From Aphrophora alni (lineage: Eukaryota; Arthropoda; Insecta; Hemiptera; Aphrophoridae), in contig OY740770.1 in assembly GCA_963513935.1 (NCBI GenBank), positions 89,898,198 through 89,962,197 of the forward strand: a stretch of DNA of 64,000 bases, written 5' to 3'. Every line of letters starts with the position of its first letter. Position 1 is the first letter of the stretch. The notes beneath the pieces were generated by a model, which did no database searches, was not told the origin of the DNA, and saw only the letters and a list, made by a program, of their open reading frames with translations. Shown piece after piece: positions 11,735-25,611 of the stretch. The translations under genes and the position numbers were made by a program.

Positions 11735-14700
11735 ATAATATGGATTAGTTCAACGTAAATTTAATATACTCCAAGGAAAGGTCTTTCAATGAAGATGATG
11801 GCAACAGCTCTATAATAAAAGTATGCTGTTACGATACTATCACATGAAGACAGCGTTCTAATTTGATCAAATTTCAACTATTTTTTGCATTTAACATGAA
11901 ACAAGTAGGTATTAATATGTATCAACTGTTGTATCTGTTGAAAATATATATTTAGTGTATATATATATATATATTTTGTTGGGAATATTGATTTCAGTTC
12001 CTCGGAATTCGAATTTAATAAGTAGCCTTTTGTATTTGTCTATGCCATGTAATATTTTTAAGTTTGACAAGTAAACCATTTGTGATATTTCAAATTTATG
12101 ATGAACAATATAACAATTGATTTTAAATATGATTTGCAGAGTATCAAAGTATGCATTTTACAAACAATCTAACGCTCCCCAAATAGAATAAAACACAAAT
12201 TTCATAATAATATACATTCTTAAAGCATTGCATACTGCAAGTTTATTATATTGATCATAAACTATATATCAATGACTAAATTGTGACAGAATTAGACTTT
12301 TGAAGGAACGAACATATATCGCTTTACTGTTGTTATCTGTGCGTCGACAATCGCCATGTCATTTGGCATTCAGTACCAAGAAGGTTTGTGAACAGAATGA
12401 AATAACTTGTTGGCATGATTTAGTCGTTGATACATTGTCCTGAATAACTAAAATGTTTATTGTAGAAAACTATGTTTTCTTTTATTTAATGATAATTTTT
12501 CTAGTAAAAATCTATAACTTTACTGAACATTTTAATAAAGTTTTGTTAATATTAACTTATATTTTTAAACTTAGATATAAACTTATATTTTTCTTTGGTA
12601 CACTTTTTTAATATATTTTCTATAAGTAAGCTATTTATTTAGTTAATCTATTCTCTACGCTTCTTTTACAAATATTTAAATGTTCCCAACTCTCAATCTC
12701 AATACAATCTGCATTTAATATTTAAAGTAATATAATTGCATTTATTTGAAAATACATTTTCACAGAGTAAGGATTTAGCTGTTGTATTTTCTGCTTTATG
12801 ATGTTTATATTTAAAATGTAAATGTATATGTTTTATGGTTATATAATGTTTATATGACAATAATATCTGATTTATGTTATAGGTATTGTGTATTGGTAAT
12901 ATGCAATGCATTTGGTAATAGAAGATCTTACTTTCTATTTAACAATTTTTGGTCAAATTTAAATGTATTAAAAAAGCTAAAAATAAAAAATGTATTTTGA
13001 TTTGGGCAAAACTGGATGTTTTAAAGTAATCTACATTATGTAATTACCCTGATGTAATCATGTAATTATTGATGTACTACATCATGTATTAATAATGTCG
13101 TTAACTTTAACATCAGTAAAATTGAAATAGTCCAATATTTTACAGTTAATTGGCATAAACAGAATCTCCACTTAACAAAAACCACACTATTGTGATAACA
13201 AGTGATATTCAATCTTTACTCAACCACCAAAATTTCTGTTATAAAATATTTTATCCAAGTACTATCAAAAATTCTGTTATAAATATCAAAGTTGAAGATC
13301 AATTTAACCAAATATGTTTAATGTACATATGAAAACTAGTACTTCAGTACGTAACAACTATGATTTCTGGACCGTGTTTTGTTTTTAGATTATCGTCACA
13401 ATATAAGTAAGCGATATTAGGTAGATTGTGGGAAGTGGTAAAGATTGAGTGACGAATCTTGCTGATTTTTAACAAATCTCTGGAACTACTGAGGAATAGA
13501 TTTTTTAATTGTACAGCGTTACTTATTCTCCGAATAGATGTTCTTGAGATTTTCTACTCCTCTATAATGATTAATTTGTTTAAATGATTATGGTAACGCT
13601 GTTACAAATTGCTATTTTATTGTCTTATGACAAAGTTTTTTCTTAAAGATATGAATGAACTTATATACGAATTGCTTACAATTTTATGACGGAAATGGCA
13701 TAAAGCTAGGCTTGAATGAGGAATGTTAACTTCTATTACTTCGTAATAGCCCGAGTCCTGTGCTTATTGTTCGTTTTCAAAACAGTAATGGTTGTTTAAG
13801 AAAAAAAAAATTTTACATTCATAATAATTAGACAACCTTACTATTAATTATTATATAAACCGTAAAAATACAACATAATTTGTATCGACTAAAAAACAGT
13901 TACATTACAAGAATACATTGGTGAATAACTTTATTAAAACAAAAGAAGAGTAATCATGCATATGGCCAACTTAAATATAGATTTTTTTTTTTAACAATGT
14001 GGGGTTACATATAACTTATGTTGTTCATAAAACAAAGCTATAATTTTAATAAATTGTAATTTAAAAGCTTACTTTTGAATCTGATGGTAAATTCACTTTT
14101 GACGTATTTGAATATTCTTATAAATCTAATTTGGAGGTATTTAAATTTAAATGGAAAATTTTAAAAAATTATATCTAGAATGAAAAAAGATTCTTTACAA
14201 TAGATAACACAAAGGGGAAATTTCATTACAAAAGAATCTATGAACACTTATAGAGCGTTGTGTTTACTTCTGTTATGTTTAATTTGAACTATGAAATGCA
14301 CGAAACAAATTTTAATCTTACATATTTAAGACCAATATTATTTAATCATCTTAAACAAAACGTGTTAAGATTTGTGGCACTTTAACCGAATATAGATTAA
14401 TCATACCAATTATTAACACAATGTATTAGACGTAAAATAAACAGTCATATTAATTTGAAAATATAATGATTTTTATCTATTTATGAAAATACACATAGAT
14501 CATACATCTGTTTTAAAAGGATTTATGAAACTTGAATTTAAATTGCAATTAAAAATTTGTGCTTTTATTCTCATTGTTGCTTTTTCTATTGATTTTTTAT
14601 CTGAAAAGATTATCTACTCTCAGACGTTTCAAAGACAGTTACTAAATGATTTTATTAACGAAAACGTGAATTATAAAAAATATTTATGTTAGTCAGGGGT

Positions 14701-17491
14701 GTTTAAATGTAGTCTCATCTGTGGGTGATTTTTCATTCATTACGCGAAACCACTCACAAGTAAACGTCGTAACATTCGAAAAGAATATAAATAGGGGAAA
14801 AGATTGTGTTGCTTCTAAAAATAATTTTATTCTTCTGTATGTAAAGAGTTAATGTAAAAATATATTTTAGTGATAACAGTAACTCAAAGTTATAAAGTAG
14901 GACTTTGGTGTACTCAGGCTATAAATTACAAACAGTTGTTAAAAGAAATATTGGGACGTAAAAATAGATACTCCATACAAAAAATATAACTTTATATGAT
15001 TTAAGAAGAACACTTTATGTATTATATCTATTTTAACAACAGTAATTTTCCTAATATTGCTCAAGAATTACATTATACGATAACTAAATTGCATCACACT
15101 TAATTTACGTAAAATGAATCCATATTAATATTTACAAAGTCTGTTTTCCAGTTGCAACTATTTAATATAGAATTGATAAAGCTCTTACATCCACACAACA
15201 CCAATTAAAGAAGTCACTAAAAGTACATACTAAACTTGAGCAGAGAACAATATACTGTAAGAGCAAGTTAAACATTACACTGCGGGAAGATATTGGAATT
15301 GGATCTCTTTATATTTGCAGTCGTGAAATGACGTCTCAAAGGAAGGGTTTATTATTGTTTTTTTTTAATAGGAAACTAATTACGTTATAATGAAAAACTA
15401 CACATTAACTCAAAACCGAAGGCTAATTATTATCAATCACATGATTCGGTCAATAATTCCTCACGTTTAAATAAATCTGGATTTAACGGAGAAGTAGAAA
15501 AATTACTGATAAGGCTTTACTCAAAATTGAGTAACAATTCAGTGATTATAACAACATCCTTCATTCAACACCTATTTATTTTGTTACTAAAAATATTACA
15601 TAACCGAATATTTGTATTGTTAAATCACCAAGTGATTAACTTTTATGTTGAATATATAACTTATTATGATATTATAGCAGTCTTTATTGCTCGGTTATAA
15701 TTACAATATATTCACTAATATTTTTTTACATTTGTGGAATGTGTTTACGTTCGAAAATATATTTATTCACAACTAATTGCCAATAATAAATTCGCAATTA
15801 AGTAAATTATAAAAAATAATTGTTGTCAATTTAACAATGTCCTTTAATTAAAGTAAATATAACTATTTGTTTATAATGCATAAATAATCATATTTACTGA
15901 ACCACTGTAAATATTTTACCTCACCCAATCTAGTGAGCTACATAAAAACCAAAAAACAGATGACAATATAACGGGATCTCATCAGGTCAATCGTAACACA
16001 GAGACCTTGCCTCGACAATTGAACTTCTTATCAAGAAATTAAACGGGTTACTCCAAACACTACGTGCAAAAGTGTAGTTAAAAAAAATAATAATAAATAA
16101 ATAATGTCGAAATTAACCACCGCAAATAAGTACATACTTTCTGTAGTGAAATAATAAATAAAATAAAATAAGGTAAAGAGTAAATAAAATAAACACGTCG
16201 ACTGTCATTTTTTTAAAAATACACTCCACGATTCCAGGAGGCAAACATCATTTTCGCTAAACCACGTACGAATCTTTAGCTCTGTCCTTTGTTAAAGTGA
16301 AATTTATGTTAATTTCGTCAACTGAGTTAACTATGGTATCATCTGTTTTGTCTAAATTAATTCTAAACATGTTTTACATAATTTTCTTTTGTCTTATTTT
16401 AATTAACCTGTCTAAGTAGCTATTGTAAAATTTGTATCACTTAAATATTCTTTAAATAAAGTTAATACTGATTACCTAAATGGAATCATTAAAAATATTT
16501 AACTATAATATTACAAACAGCCATTTCAAATATATTACAGTTTTAACTTGAGCTTACAGTTGTAATTAAAATCGTTTTATTTACAGTTATATTAAATGTC
16601 AAAAACAGCCTAATGAATCAGAGTAATCTATTTCTGTGGTGTCTGTAGCATTTGCTTAATTTAGCCATTGTAAAATATCTTTAAAGTCATTGCAACTTGC
16701 TGTTTTAAAATGAATTTTATTGCAACCAATAGATTTTGTACTAAACAGTAAGAATTGTAATCGTGTTTTATTTCTACAGCTTTGAACTGGTCGAAGAATA
16801 GTACCCAAGTTTGATCTGTCAAGTCACTTGTGTCGCCTACCAGTTTCTACAGTTCGGCGACCGTCAGCTGATTAAAGAAAAAAGAAAGAACTATGCAATT
16901 GTAATATTAACGTTTTTAAGTTTAAACAAAGGAATCACAAACATTGAATTATAATTACAAACTGGCTATAAAAAAAAAGAAAAGAAAAAACAAAAACAAA
17001 ACGTTATTTAGTTATGTGTTAAAGGCTGTATATTCACTTGTAATTTTTTGTCTTTGCAAAATTTGGATGGGGTCTAGCTAGCACATTTCGACTTTACATC
17101 CACAAACGGGTTCTTTAAAAAAATAAAATAAATAAATAAAAATATTTATTATATAAGAGACGTCTCAAAAAATTAAATTATTTCAAGTTTACTACTTAAT
17201 TTTTTCTGTCTGTAGTAATAAGGTTGGCCAACGAAATAAAACAATTAGTAATACCATTGTAAATGTATTTGTATTACAATTAAAATAAATCAATTGTAAT
17301 TTGTAACAGATATAAAAACAACTAATTCTAATTTAGATCTAGATTATACAAAAAGAGGAGAGTTTGTCAAATTTTACTTTTTGGGGGAGAGATTTTTAAA
17401 CTTAATCTAATATTTGTGAAATGTAATTTTTTTATATATATATCTTTGCCTATTTTTTTGGATTTAAGAGCGTATCATTTTTCTTTCTTTG

Positions 17492-17494
<3 letters not shown>
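11735..17494. other. AT-rich non-coding stretch
   Basis: No gene, RNA or long repeat could be supported in this 5.8 kb. There is a short (TA)8-type run near 11959-11974. Open frames are short and rich in Ile, Lys, Asn, Phe and Tyr, as random AT-rich DNA gives. A GC-richer patch near 16790-16870 follows TTTCTACAG but is not open in a convincing frame. Confidence 0.6.

Positions 17495-17545
<51 letters not shown>
17495..17545. repeat. (TA)n microsatellite
   Basis: About 51 bp of AT dinucleotides; the Ile-Tyr frame across it is an artefact. Confidence 0.95.
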
Positions 17546-17548
<3 letters not shown>

Positions 17549-19501
17549 AAATTGGGTTTAAAAAAAATATAGATATAAAATTAAATTTTGTATTTAATTT
17601 TCTCCTGTAAATAGTTTACTCAGTTTTTTTTGTCTTGAATTGACACTATGGCAAGAGCTACTGTTGCAGTTTATTATTAATATTTTACTGACATGTAATA
17701 TCTGTAATATGCCCCCTCCCACGCACTTCCATTACCTTTTTTTTAAAGGTGGTATAAAACTAATATCAATTAACCTTTTTTGCAATTTATTTACTATCAA
17801 TTTTCACACTGTGTGTTAGCATCGATTTGAACAACCAAAGAAAACTAACTTCAGAGAAATCTTTCGACAATATACATATCCTAATATTTATATCTATATA
17901 TTTTTAATTCTTAAACGGTAAAAATCTAGGATACAAAAATATCCTAATTTTTACCTAAATAGATATTATTTCCAAGCCAATGTTGAGTAGCAAAATACAA
18001 ATAGTAATCCAAGTGAAAAGTTACACATAACAAAGTAGTGTGTGTTAGTGATAGAGCTAGAAGAGTAAAACTAACAATTCTGTGGTGTATGTGTGAAAAC
18101 AGTTACAGGAGTAACAACATGTCGCTATCATCCTTAAGTCTTGTCAGATGCTATGTTTGTATTTTGTGGTAATGGTTAATATTTTCCTTGAGCATTATTA
18201 TTATTTTTTTTTTTTTGATAATTTTATCTCCTAAATCTATATAGTTCTTTAGTTATACGGTTTAGAGTGTTGGATTTTTAGGTTAAAATTACTATTGAGA
18301 TTTATATTCAAAAAGAAGCTGGTAGTAAAAGTTAATATAGAGACAAAAGGATTTTTTCCTCTTTTCAAGGTAAGATATGAGAGTATGCTTAATTTAAAAT
18401 TTGTCGTATTAACTAAATTTATTGAAGTCTAATAGTAAATTTGTTTAAATAATAAAAATTTTGATGAAAAATAAATTACAGGTCTAGAGGTCTATTAAAT
18501 AATACTTTATTATAACGCTCGTTCTCTAAAGTATTATCGTTTATTACTCTCAGCTATTTGTTTTTGGTCAAAATATTGAGTATTAAGTGATGAAAAGTTA
18601 ATATCTTCTTTTTTTAACATAATTATTATAAATATGAACCATTTGACTTTTTATATATTTTTCCTCAATCATTATAAAATTATTAAAGTCCTTCGTTTAA
18701 ACATAAATTATGAATTCATCGGGTTAAGATTCTACAGCGTAGACGATTAATTATGCATGAATCTATGCCTATTTACAACCTGTGTGCATTACTAAGCTAA
18801 AGAGCCTTGACGCTTCTCATAAATAATGTATCACCTTTCTTAAGTAACGTGGAATAGGAAATATTAATTGTGAATAAACAGCAATTACAGTGTATGCATT
18901 ATTAACTTAAGAAATTAGTTTCAATAATATTAAAAATACATTTAATTTATTATATGTAACATACAGGTCAGTTTTTTTTTTTTTAAAGAATCTTGATTAT
19001 TCCGTTTTATTCGCCATTATTTATTCATATATGAATAGTAAAATTTATGTCTAAATTACATTACATTGTAAACTTTTCTTTGTTTTCTCTTTTTATAATG
19101 GATTATATATTTTCATAAACTAAAATCAAAGAATCTCCTATATATTTTGTTATAATGATAATAATGCAATTTTCTAACTTCCGTCAGCCATTAATGTCTT
19201 TAGTCACTACATTGACGGACGAAAAAAATTTGTTCACTTTAATTTTATTTTATCTCAAACTTAGATAAAATTGCTATATTAAAAGTTTTAATTCTGGTAA
19301 TTGTAACTTAAGTCACATACAATATATTGGCGTTTTGCGAATTTAATTTTCATTTATAAACGAAACTCCTCGTCAAATCCATAGTCAAGGATGTAAAATG
19401 CATATTTATGTAGAGTTTCCTTAATTTTATATTTTTTATAAATCATTTTATTAATACTTCTTATTAGGTTATAATTATTGTCATAAATTCTTTCATAAAT
19501 C
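17546..19501. other. AT-rich non-coding stretch
   Basis: Only short homopolymer T runs (for example near 18207 and 18970) and scattered short frames are seen. No feature is supported. Confidence 0.6.
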
Positions 19502-19947
19502 ATTGTCCCTAATACATATAATTGTTGAAATGTAATACCAAACTAATTTAAAAGTTAAATATTCTAATAATAATAAATAAAGCTTTCGTTTTAGAGTAAT
19601 CCCAATTGATATGAGAGAATATAGACTTTATAGTGAATTACTAAGGATAAATACTTTCCTTTGAACAAGATACTTAATAACTTTATTAGTGTCGAAATCC
19701 CATTATTCCGTCCCGTGATGACTTTTAGCAAATTCTCTTCAGGTAACAATCTAATCCTGTGACACCATCCTGGTCACGTTCTCTAGCCGGTCAGAGACTC
19801 TGACTGGTATAGTTTCTTCCTAAAACCAACTTACATCCTTTCGCCTCTACTTGGTGATTGTATACTCTTTAGATGTATGCGAGATGTAAGAAAGTTGAAA
19901 GTCAACCAATTATATTTCTTTTTGTAATTTGTAGCAATAATTATTGT
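19502..19947 (+). repeat. Inverted repeat 2, left arm (446 bp)
   Basis: The reverse complement of this segment occurs at 23378-23823. The arms share a GC-richer core (about 19700-19850 here) that stands out from its surroundings. The spacer is about 3.4 kb and contains the second copy of the long direct repeat. Open frames in the two arms are on opposite strands and not equivalent, so there is no evidence of coding. Confidence 0.9.
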
Positions 19948-21335
19948 TTGTTCTGGTGTAAATCTAGTAGACATAGAATATGTAAAGCAACTATTACATT
20001 TATTTTGATTTCGAAGACAGGCTTCGACACGGATATGGAAATGTTATCTTCCTAATGTACTATCAGAACAATATTATTGAAAAAGAAATAAAAAAAAAGC
20101 TGCCTAAATGGTATAAGTTAAAATTATAGTTGTAAGGAAAAATAGTTTGTGTTTTATATTGTGTGTAATAATTTAACATCAAATATACATAATTATGTAA
20201 TAAAATATTTTCAGTCCAAAGTGGATGGATGCCAATTTTAGGAACAATTACAAAAGGTAGAAGGGAGTAATGAAAACACTTTACCATTCTACTATGTACA
20301 CCTGTGGTCAATAATACATAATTATTTTATATTTAGTGACTGTAAATTTAATATTACAACACTTTCTCTTCCTCAAATTATTTATATATCTACTTTGAGA
20401 CATACATTTAGCTGTTCGACACCTTTGAGTATATGCGATATTTAAAAATGTCACTTTCCATTCATTTCCAATGGAAATATTTTATGTAATTTGTGTTATG
20501 CGTACCGGGAGTGTATTCAAAGGAAGGATAACTTGAAACAACAAAAGTCTGAGAGGAAAACAAATCCAAACCTATATTTACGTACAAATTCATCACAGAG
20601 TTTGTGAGAACAATAATTCGGTAATCAAACTCTATAGGTAATCAATATCACTAAATAACAAAGAGTAGAATATTCAATTTTATAAACTATATCTTTCTTT
20701 AGTATTTCGTTAACTAAGACGACTGCTATCTCAGGGAAAGTTATATTGTTATGTAGTTCTCTTGTCTGATAAAGTAAGAAAATAAAAATAAAAATCATAC
20801 TGTTTTTTAAACATAATAAACTAAATAAATTGATAAAATAAAATAAGAGAGAAATTTAATTTACAATAAAAGATACCACATTTATATTACTTAAAAATTC
20901 TGCTTGAAAATAATTGGAGTGTCGGACAGAAATGAAATGGTAAGAAGTCAATTTATATACTCTACTTGATTATATTATTTTATTTCTTATACAAATACGC
21001 CTCATTTGTATTGTTGCATGTACACAATCACAATAGGCTTTCATGAAATCGTATTAATAATATTAGTACGACAATTTACATGAACTTATATTTAATCAGC
21101 AGAAAACTGCACGTTATGTTATTAAGGGTCAAATTTAAACGTTGAACTACCACAGTATTTATATCAGGATTTCAGGTTATAGATCAGCAAAATAATTGTT
21201 TTTAATATATTTTCGTACTAATTATGAAGTAAACTCTGTTTCCTTATCTATTTGTATATACTGTCCTTTAATGTTTGAAGTTTTAAAAATGTAGTCAATC
21301 GTTTCCGTAAGTGAGGTGTGTTTTTTAAAAATGTG

Positions 21336-21337
<2 letters not shown>
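19948..21337. other. AT-rich non-coding stretch
   Basis: No gene or repeat recognised between the left arm of inverted repeat 2 and the next (TA)n tract. Confidence 0.6.

Positions 21338-21404
<67 letters not shown>
21338..21404. repeat. (TA)n microsatellite
   Basis: About 67 bp of AT dinucleotides, 200 bp before direct copy 2. Confidence 0.96.
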
Positions 21405-21407
<3 letters not shown>

Positions 21408-21610
21408 AATATATAAATCAATAATACTTAATATTTAATTATTCCTTATATTATTTTTTACCTCCACTCATATAGTTAAAACTGTCCTTCCATAAACAAT
21501 CTATGTTGTTGACAATATATTTATTGTTGGGGAAATTGTTTTCCACTTGTTTGTGAAGCTTATATGTTTCTTGTGATTGGAGCCTTTTTTTAAATTAGAC
21601 GTTTAGTTTT

Positions 21611-23392
21611 TTCTTATGTTTCAAATAATTTATAAATACATTAGCTACAAATATCCGACCAGACCGGAAGCGTTGTGGTAGAATATCCTTAGTACTTTAT
21701 CCATGTTAGCGTGAATGTTTATCCCACGATTACGTAATATCACGCATAAGTAGAGATTGTTAAATAATTTTTAGCGTATTTTTATGAAGTGTTATAGGTT
21801 GCCTGAAGAGTGGTCTCTAATATACTGGATCTCGTTTGCTCACACCCTTTCCTTTTAAAAATTCTTTGTGGTGAGAGTACCAGAAGCCATAGAAACACAT
21901 AGAAACATATACTCGGTCTCAGTGTGCTCATACACACAAAACACAAACACACTGCATTTCATTTTATGTAAATAATTCAAACAAAATCTACATTATGTTT
22001 TTCCTGCAAATATTCTAGAGCCAGTTTGTAAAATCAAGTTCTTGTAAGTTATATACAGATATGATCGCACGCAATATGCGTTCCCCCTTTTTTTTTAAAC
22101 ATCTTCATTTCCTTTATCTACCTTGGTATTATAATTTTCAAATACACTACCATATATGTAATATATACTACTATATATTCATAGGGGCCCAGGAAAGGAG
22201 ATATTACTACCAATAAAATGATTCACAATGACCACACTTACAAACATTCATTGTATGATCGTAATATTGAAAGAACCTAAAATACATCATAAAGTGAAAC
22301 GGAATTGTTCCGGTACATTTAAAAAAGAATAATATCATAAATACAAAATTCGATATAAAATAGATGTGTAAAATTGTCTTCCCTCATGCGGAAATTTAAC
22401 TTCTAATTAGTTTGAAATACAGTAGATATTAATTACGTGCTTTTAGTTAAATGGACATATTCTCACTGACGGCTAAATTAAACAAAGAGAGTTGATTGGT
22501 AAAAGCTAATTCAGCAGTTCAATTGATTGCTTTGACCCGTTTTAAAGGAACAATACAATTATCTTTAACATTTCTGCAACAAAATGTTTTGCTTCAATGT
22601 TTTCCGTCGAAATATGTTGGAATAAAATTAGGGAATAAACAATTATTGTGATAATATTGTTTTATAAGATTATCTGATAGCTCTAAATTGTTATTAATTG
22701 CTCTCAAAATTATTTATTACACATGCTATCTTACATATATAACATTCATTAAACATAATTATATAATAAACGGTAATCATCATTAATTCACACTCTCAAA
22801 AAAAACATGATAATAGGTTTACATAAATTAGGTCACATTATAGGCAATATAATATCGCGCACTTAACTGTTTGTTCATATATAAATATAATATTGTTTAA
22901 TACTCAGTAGGACAGAACGTTGGATCACTCATAAATAAGACCTTATTCTCTTCAAAGTTGTCGAGAACTAGATTCTAGAGAACTACAATGATTGTAAGGA
23001 AATAGACCTTTTATTTGCATTACTGTTGTGTTTATAATAAACGTAAATGTTGGACGTAATAGCTTAAACGGCAGAAACACATTTTCATTATTCCTTATTT
23101 TTATGTTTGTATTATTGTTGTTTATTATTATAAATTATAAAGTTTATAATAATACCTATTGACATTGATGATCCAGGTTTCAGAGTTGAACGAAATTATG
23201 TATTTTTTGAGGTTAAGGTTATATACCTTGTAGTGGTATTTTTGGGAGTGGAATATACATGCGGTATAGAAAAAAATCCCTTTCAAATCTGAGTTACATG
23301 CTAAACCTAATATATGTTTAGCAAAAATGAGTATCTCTGATATAAATATAAATGTATTAAAGTACAAAATTGCAAAAACAATAATTATTGCT
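21611..23392 (+). repeat. Long direct repeat, copy 2 (about 1.78 kb)
   Basis: Collinear with 9907-11734, including the internal 113-bp module (22439-22551). It is slightly shorter through small deletions, for example after about 22300. Unlike copy 1, it has no additional 113-bp module at its left boundary. Its last 15 bases overlap the start of the right arm of inverted repeat 2, so two repeat systems meet at this point. Confidence 0.88.
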
Positions 23393-23823
23393 ACAAGTTA
23401 CAAAAAGAAATATAATGGGTTGACTTTCAACCTTCCCTCACGTCACAAACAACTAAGGAGTATACAATCACCAAGTAGAGGCGAAAGAATGTAAGTTGGT
23501 TTTAGGAAGAGACTATACCAATCAGAGTCTCTTACCGGTTAGAGAACGTGACCAGGATGGTGTCACAGGATTAGATTGTTTGCTGAAGAGAATTTGCTAC
23601 AAGGGATCAAGGGACGGAATAATGGAATTCGACACTAATAAAGTGAGTAAGTATCTTGTTCAAAGGAAAATATTTATCCTTCGTAATTCATTATAAAGTC
23701 TATATTCTCTCATATCAATTGGGATTATTCTGAATGGAAAGCTTTATTTATTATTATTAGGATATTTAATTTTTAAATTAGTTTGGTATTACATTCCAAC
23801 AATTATATGTATTAGGGACAGTA
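23378..23823 (-). repeat. Inverted repeat 2, right arm (446 bp)
   Basis: Reverse complement of 19502-19947. The frame 23496-23696 within it is not preserved in the left arm and has no recognisable motif. Confidence 0.9.
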
Positions 23824-24426
23824 ATTCTTAAAAGAAATATATATAGGCTATTAGAATTGATAATTTAATAGAAAGGAATTGAGATTTTGAGATTTTCATT
23901 ATGAACAATTTTAGTAATGAAACTTTTTTTTGCTTGAATTAATCAATTCATTACAACCAGGGCAATGTACACACCTTTATTCTTAACATTCTTTTCTGTA
24001 CTACTTGAATTAACTGTATCTTGTATTAACAGTGGCTTTAGTATCCTCCTCTTCCTCAATTCTCAGTCCCTAAATCCGCTATATTAAATCATTACCAAAA
24101 CTAACGAGCCATTAAAGTTAATCATTCAATTTTAAGATATTATTTGAGCATGATATCATACACGTGAAAGTGTTACATAACTCTAACTTTCACTTTTTGT
24201 TATTGTGCTTATCTGATTAGTTTGTTAAAATTTTTAAAACAATTGTCTAAATATATTTTGTTTGTGTCTTGAAGAAACAATAGAAGTAAGAAATAATACA
24301 CACACTATTTTAATTAGTTGAATCCTATGTCGCAAATCAACCGTTATATTTATTATTTATCTTTTAATTTATATTTTAAATGTTCATTTTGTAGTTTAAA
24401 ATACAAGTTACTTAGACTTTTACTGT
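23824..24426. other. AT-rich flank left of the LINE
   Basis: No gene recognised. The last ten bases, CTTTTACTGT (24417-24426), recur directly after the LINE tail and are the candidate left target-site duplication. Confidence 0.6.
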
Positions 24427-24745
24427 GCCTCAGGGGCTCATATCTTGTGAGTTCGGGCTTTTGGCGAACCCGAGGCTCCCGAGCTGGATCTCCCCTTACT
24501 TCAACTTGTCTTGGGTGAGTTCCCTGTTCTTTCCATTTTTCCTATAAGGTCACTCTTGACCGACTCTAGTTCTTTCGACCCCGACGCTATTAGAGTAATC
24601 GAGGGCTAGGGAGTCTTCATTTTCCCCAACCTTCTCTTTCTTCCAACTAAGAAATATGAAAATGTGTGATAAGTTAACAATTATACCCCAAGTGGGAACC
24701 CTGAAAAGGGAAATCCCACCGTCAGCTCCGATCGAGTGATAGCAA

Positions 24746-25611
24746 GTGGCAAGTGACAGGAGGTTGGATCACTTGGCCCAAGTAAATGCTACTAGTGAAA
24801 CAAACATGAAAGAAACTGATCATTTTAGAAGGAGTACGACGTTGTCAATAACACTACCGACACTAGCGAGTATGGACGGAATGTCTTCAAGGAACAGGGA
24901 TATCGAGATGGTATGGATACGGAGAAAGAGGTAGGGAACGCAGGTCTCAAGGAGTTTATTTTAGAAACTATAGTCGTAACTACTGATAAGGAGACGGAGA
25001 GTCTTAGGATTCAAATTGATGAAGCTGATAAAAATGAAGAAATACAACTGCATTCCATAAGAGAAACTCTAAGTTTGATGTGACAATCTGCAGGAAAGCA
25101 GAAAAACGTAATATAGCCATAAAGAATGGACAAGTACATATAGAGGAGGGGTTAGAGGTGCTAGATGCATGTCGAGGAGGCTATTAAAAGCACTGTGGTG
25201 GATATATCGAATGACGACATCAAAGTTCATATGATTGGACCAAACAAAAGAGAACAATGCTTGGCCATAGTCGAGACGGAGGAGGCAGAAGGTATAAAAC
25301 TGCTAAGTAAAGAGAAAATACAAATTGGATGGGTGATAGCTAGACTCAGAAGTCGGCTAGAGGTGACAAGACGCATCAGATGCCTAGAATATGGGCATAG
25401 GAAGGGAGAATGTAAGGACCCGGATAGAAGCAGTGTGTTTTGTAGGTGTGGTAAGAGTGACCACAAGTCGGCACAATGCATGGAATATCCGCACTGTGTT
25501 TTGTGCACGGAGCGCGGAGCAATAGAAGCAGGTCATGTCCCACGTACGGGAACATCTAAAGTGTTTCGGGAAGCGTTATCATTGGTGAAGGACACACGCA
25601 GAAAATGGTAA
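24746..25611 (+). pseudogene. ORF1 remnant, gag-like protein with CCHC zinc knuckles
   Basis: R1-clade ORF1 encodes an RNA-binding gag-like protein that packages the element RNA. Gag-like residues span several frames: an early segment at 24746-24934, then stops, then an open stretch from an internal ATG at 25165 to the TAA at 25609-25611. Numbered from that ATG, residues 20-64 resemble the conserved region upstream of the knuckles (KVHMIGPNK, IGWVIARLR). Knuckle 1 is C73-x4-H78-x4-C83, with Arg where the family has its first Cys. Knuckle 2 is C95-x4-H100-x4-C105 with a displaced first Cys (C93). A partial third pair is C111-x2-C114 (PHCVLC). The true start is not determinable; the first stretch opens without an ATG. 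This is a pseudogene by its stops and altered knuckles. Confidence 0.82.

Noticed and set aside
25227..25508. Minus-strand frames across the LINE (also 26736-27092, 27603-27908, 28465-28743)
   Set aside because: They are shadows of the + strand ORF1 and ORF2 remnants, whose motifs are clear.
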